A model generated the notes under the pieces. It searched no databases. It had not been told where the DNA came from and saw only the letters and a program-made list of their open reading frames with translations. Of a stretch of DNA of 32,860 bases, positions 29,815 through 32,860 are shown one piece after another; position 1 is the first letter of the stretch; the number at the start of each line of letters is the position of its first letter. The stretch is from Galactobacter sp. (GTDB taxonomy: Bacteria > Actinomycetota > Actinomycetes > Actinomycetales > Micrococcaceae), in NCBI RefSeq assembly GCF_022712295.1, contig NZ_JALAGT010000153.1, positions 1 through 32,860 on the forward strand, read 5' to 3'. The translations under genes and the position numbers were made by a program.

Positions 29815-30849
29815 ATGACCTCCCCACCAGGCGGCATCGTTGCCACCGACCTCACTCGATCCTTTGGCCCCGTCCACGCGGTATCAGGTATGACCCTGTC
29901 CGCCCCTCGCGGCGCCGTCACGGCCCTAGTGGGCCCCAACGGGTCCGGCAAGACCACCCTCATGCTCATGCTGGCAGGCCTGTTGGCGCCGGACGCCGGA
30001 TCCATCAGCATCAACGGAGTCAATCTCGCTAACGATCCCCGCGCGGCCCGGCGTGAACTCGGATGGATGCCAGACACCCTGGGCGTCTGGGAAACCCTGA
30101 CCACGTCCGAGATCCTGAACTCCGTGGCCAGGCTCTACGGCGTGGACCGCAGCGCCGCCCAGACCCGAACCCAGGAACTCCTTGAACTCGTGGGGCTGCA
30201 AGAGTTCGCGCAGCGTCCCGCCCGGGTGCTCTCCCGCGGCCAGCAGCAGAGATTGTCGCTGGCCCGCGCGCTGGTGCACGATCCCTCGGTCCTGATTCTC
30301 GACGAGCCCGCCTCCGGTCTTGACCCTGATTCACGGCTACGCCTGCGTTCCCTCTTGCGTGGGTTTGCGCAGGAGGGCCGCACCGTCCTCGTCTCCTCCC
30401 ACGATCTCGGCGAACTCGACGAATTCTCCGACCACGTGGTGATAGTCCGCGACGGGAAAACCGTTCGCGAGCAATCCCTCACGGAGGCCGACGCCTCCGA
30501 CCGCACCTGGTCACTTCGCGCCCTCGACCCCGCGGCGCTGCGTTCCGCGCTCACTTCGCTCGGCATGACCTATGGTGTGGACCCCGACACCCGCCGTGAG
30601 GCACTGACCGTGTCCTTGAACAGCGACGCTGCAGCGGCCGCGCTGCTGCGCAGCCTGATCGAGGCCGACGTCCCGATCGTCACCTTCGCGCCGGCCTCCG
30701 GCGCACTCGAAGAAACCTATCTGCGTGCAGTAGGCCCCCACCGGAGCAAGGGAACCTACCGGACCAAGGGCGGGCACCCGCCCGTCGGGCATGGGCCAGA
30801 CGCAACCGACGCCCCCAACCCCGCCACCACGACGGAGGAGCAGCGATGA
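29815..30849 (+). CDS. ABC transporter ATP-binding protein
   Basis: This 344-residue ATPase has Walker A VGPNGSGKTTL near 39-49, signature LSRGQQQRLSLARAL near 140, Walker B VLILDEPASGLDP near 159 and the switch His in SSHDLGELDEF near 195. A C-terminal extension (about 220-344) ends in a hydrophilic His/Pro/Thr-rich tail. It pairs with the ABC-2 permease downstream, whose ATG overlaps this stop (ATGA, 30846-30849). TAGATT at 29803-29808 lies six bases before the ATG and no ribosome site is seen, so the mRNA may be leaderless. It is an exporter by type; the substrate is unknown. Confidence 0.9.
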   Translation: MTSPPGGIVATDLTRSFGPVHAVSGMTLSAPRGAVTALVGPNGSGKTTLMLMLAGLLAPDAGSISINGVNLANDPRAARRELGWMPDTLGVWETLTTSEILNSVARLYGVDRSAAQTRTQELLELVGLQEFAQRPARVLSRGQQQRLSLARALVHDPSVLILDEPASGLDPDSRLRLRSLLRGFAQEGRTVLVSSHDLGELDEFSDHVVIVRDGKTVREQSLTEADASDRTWSLRALDPAALRSALTSLGMTYGVDPDTRREALTVSLNSDAAAAALLRSLIEADVPIVTFAPASGALEETYLRAVGPHRSKGTYRTKGGHPPVGHGPDATDAPNPATTTEEQR

Positions 30850-31967
30850 ACAAGGCCACACGCCTTCCCTGGTTCTCAGGCGTGGGAACCATCTTCTCCA
30901 TGGAGTTCCGACAACGCCTTCGCAGCCGCGGCTTCTATTGGATCCTCGGCGTCTGGTTCGTGGTCATCCTGGCCATCACCCTCGGCGTCGGGGCCTCACT
31001 GGACTTCTCCAACCCCGAATCCGGAGATGGTCAGCTTCAATTCGAACTGGTCCTGATCACCGTCCTGATCTTGGGCTCGCTCGTGGCTCCGGCCTTCGCG
31101 GCGAACTCCATCAGCGGCGACCGTTCCGGCGGCACCCTCGCAGTGGTGCAGTCCACGCTCGTGACGCCTGGCCAGATCATGGTCGGCAAGTGGTTGGCCG
31201 CCTGGGTTTCATCCCTGAGCTTCCTGGTGGTCTCCGTTCCGTCGCTGGCCATCGCAGCGTTCCAGCCCGGACTGCGGTGGGGTCCGAGCCTGCTGATGTT
31301 GCTGGCGGTCGCCTTGGAGCTGGCTATCCTCACCTGGATCGGAGTGGGCGTCTCCGCCTGGACCTCCCGCCCCGTCTTCGCCATCCTGAGCACGTACCTG
31401 CTCGTGGCCTTCCTGGGGATCGGCACACTGATCACCACCGGAATCGCGGCGGCCACCATCACCACCACGATCCGGGAATCCGACCAGCTGCCCACCCCTG
31501 CTGCGGAACACATCCAGGAGTCATGGGACGGAGAGGGAGACTGGCCCGATGGCGTGGACGAGTACTACTGCGCGGACGAGGTGAGCACGTACAAGGCACC
31601 GGCCACTCAGAGCTTCACGTGGCTGCTCGCCGCCAACCCCGTGGTGCTGGTGGCCGACCTCGGCGCCCCCGGTATCCACACAGTCCGTTCCGTCGAAGAC
31701 GACTGGGTCAGCGATGACACCGAATATGCCGATGCCCCTCTGAGCATGATCCGCTACGGCGTGAGGGTGATGCAGGCCGGCCCGCAAGCTCAGGTGGTCT
31801 GTTTGGAGGGCAAGATCCGGCCCAGCGCAGACTTGGCAGGGCAGGCTCCGGTGTGGCCCATCGGCATCGGAGCGCAGCTGGTCCTGACCGGTTTCGTGGT
31901 GCTCATGGGACGCCGCAAGCTGACCACACCGGCCAAACGACTCAGCGTCGGAACCCGCGTCGCCTGA
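30846..31967 (+). CDS. ABC-2 type transporter permease
   Basis: This 373-residue membrane protein has a short cytoplasmic N-terminal segment (FSMEFRQRLRSRGFYW) and a first helix near 32-50 (ILGVWFVVILAITLGVGA). Helices follow near 70-90, 120-140, 150-175 and 180-210. A large extracytoplasmic stretch of about 120 residues (roughly 215-340, acidic, with two Cys) precedes a final helix near 342-360 (WPIGIGAQLVLTGFVVLMG). SISGDRSGGTL is the typical coupling segment of ABC-2 permeases. It forms an exporter with the ATPase that overlaps it. The substrate is unknown. Confidence 0.85.
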   Translation: MNKATRLPWFSGVGTIFSMEFRQRLRSRGFYWILGVWFVVILAITLGVGASLDFSNPESGDGQLQFELVLITVLILGSLVAPAFAANSISGDRSGGTLAVVQSTLVTPGQIMVGKWLAAWVSSLSFLVVSVPSLAIAAFQPGLRWGPSLLMLLAVALELAILTWIGVGVSAWTSRPVFAILSTYLLVAFLGIGTLITTGIAAATITTTIRESDQLPTPAAEHIQESWDGEGDWPDGVDEYYCADEVSTYKAPATQSFTWLLAANPVVLVADLGAPGIHTVRSVEDDWVSDDTEYADAPLSMIRYGVRVMQAGPQAQVVCLEGKIRPSADLAGQAPVWPIGIGAQLVLTGFVVLMGRRKLTTPAKRLSVGTRVA

Positions 31968-32019
31968 GCTGCGCATCAATGCCCGACGGCGGTACTTGCC
32001 TGATGCCACCCCGTCACGC

Positions 32020-32057
32020 GCCGGTGATGCCCCGACTGACGTCGGGGCATCACCGGC
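32020..32057. terminator. 17-bp perfect hairpin terminator after the ABC operon
   Basis: Arms 32020-32036 and 32041-32057 are perfectly complementary around the loop TGAC, about 50 bases after the permease stop. There is no strong T-tract. The 160 bases between this and lysC hold only its upstream region, including a TAGACT -10-like box at 32136-32141. Confidence 0.7.
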
Positions 32058-32216
32058 ATACTGGCGTCGACTTCCCGACGTCGACGTCGACGAAATCTGA
32101 CCGTCACAGAACGCCGGGGGATCCTCGCACCCGCATAGACTCATGTTCGGTGTGCTGCGATCGAGCTCGCGCGCCACAGTCCAGTTCCAGTTCACGTGGC
32201 GGGAGCCCTTGAACTC

Positions 32217-32860
32217 ATGAGCCTCATCGTCCAGAAGTTCGGCGGTTCTTCCGTCGCCGACGCCGAGGGCATCAACCGCGTCGCCGCCCGCGTCCTGGAA
32301 ACACGCAACGCCGGCAACGACGTCGTGGTGGTGGTCTCCGCCATGGGTGACACCACCGACGAGCTGCTGGACCTGGCAGACCAGGTCACCAAGGCAGGCC
32401 CCGCACGTGAGATGGACATGCTGCTCTCGTCCGGTGAGCGCATCTCCATGGCGCTGTTGGCCATGGCCATCGAATCCAAGGGCGGCAACGCCGTCTCCTT
32501 CACCGGTTCCCAGGCCGGCATGTTCACCGATGCCATCCATGGTCGCGCCCGCATCGTCGAGGTTGCCCCGTCCCGCGTGCGTCGGGCACTGGACCGCGGC
32601 ATGGTCGCCATCGTCGCCGGATTCCAGGGCATGTCCCGCGAGGACAACAACATCACCACCATGGGCCGCGGAGGTTCAGACACCCCCGCAGTCGCGTTGG
32701 CCGCAGCCCTGGCCGCAGACGTCTGCGAGATCTACACCGACGTGGACCGCGTCTACTCGGCCAACCCACCGCTGGTGCCCAACTCACACAAACACAAACC
32801 ATTCACAACTAAATAGATACTTGAACTGGCCGCCAACGACGCCAACATCCTCCACTACCG
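32217..32860 (+). CDS. lysC: Aspartate kinase, 5' part (truncated; last bases look corrupted)
   Basis: This is the first enzyme of the aspartate family (lysine, threonine, methionine, diaminopimelate). MSLIVQKFGGSSVADAEGI begins the kinase domain; VVVVSAMGDTTDELLDL near 40 and TMGRGGSDTPAVALAAAL near 148 are standard. Start ATG 32217 follows GGGAG. From about 32746 the translation drifts away from LysC: VDRVYSANPPLVPNSHK, then a TAG at 32814-32816. The same frame then resumes LysC-like ILELAANDANILHYR to the window end. An expected Gly-Glu-Glu-rich stretch has become A/C-rich. This is probably bad sequence at a contig end rather than a real stop, because lysC is normally needed. The regulatory ACT half lies outside the window. 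Confidence 0.9.

Noticed and set aside
32143..32220. 25-codon leader ORF overlapping the lysC start by ATGA
   Set aside because: Its ATG is one base after the likely -10 box TAGACT, so it would not be in the mRNA. No run of Lys, Thr or Met codons suggests attenuation.

Overview
The window is high-GC, gene-dense DNA from an actinobacterium. The dnaX-recR-lysC neighbourhood, GTG starts, apparently leaderless promoters and long Ala/Pro linkers in DnaX suggest Micrococcales, perhaps Micrococcaceae. This placement is an inference from gene content only. No rRNA, tRNA, CRISPR array or intact insertion sequence was seen.

Positions 1-24950 form a catabolic island for plant-derived (lignin-type) aromatic acids, with several transcription units. 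(a) A LigM-type tetrahydrofolate-dependent aryl O-demethylase (222-1622) lies after the 3' end of a LuxR-type response regulator. (b) A MarR regulator (minus strand) is divergent from an operon of MaoC hydratase, SDR, aryl-CoA ligase, CouO-like amidohydrolase, acyl-CoA dehydrogenase and MHS transporter (2335-8769). This operon resembles the beta-oxidative deacetylation route for hydroxycinnamates and phenylpropanoids. (c) An AAHS aromatic-acid symporter and a GntR/FCD regulator lie on the minus strand. Between them are a 2-hydroxyacid dehydrogenase remnant and a very long hairpin. (d) A plus-strand operon holds LigU-like tautomerase, LigJ hydratase, LigK aldolase, a VOC-fold extradiol dioxygenase and a quinone-oxidoreductase-like dehydrogenase (12071-17110). 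(e) A MobA-like FAD monooxygenase is divergent from an unusual single-chain tandem MarR protein. (f) A WYL regulator is divergent from a small VOC protein. (g) An operon of MFS transporter, ScoA and ScoB runs on the minus strand, behind a promoter carrying four 23-bp tandem repeats.

Read together, the genes suggest this route. Hydroxycinnamates are imported, activated to CoA thioesters and shortened to benzoates. Methoxy groups are removed by LigM. The resulting protocatechuate or gallate is ring-opened, and oxalomesaconate goes through LigU, LigJ and LigK to pyruvate and oxaloacetate. The classical LigAB/DesB dioxygenase, LigC dehydrogenase and LigI lactonase are not in the window. A VOC-type extradiol enzyme sits where they would be expected. 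If it cleaves gallate, it would give oxalomesaconate directly and the route would need neither LigC nor LigI. This is the most interesting hypothesis here.

Positions 25273-32860 are housekeeping: dnaX, recR, a two-gene ABC exporter and the start of lysC. The last ~100 bases look corrupted (A/C-rich, with a stop codon inside a conserved LysC region), as at a poor contig end.
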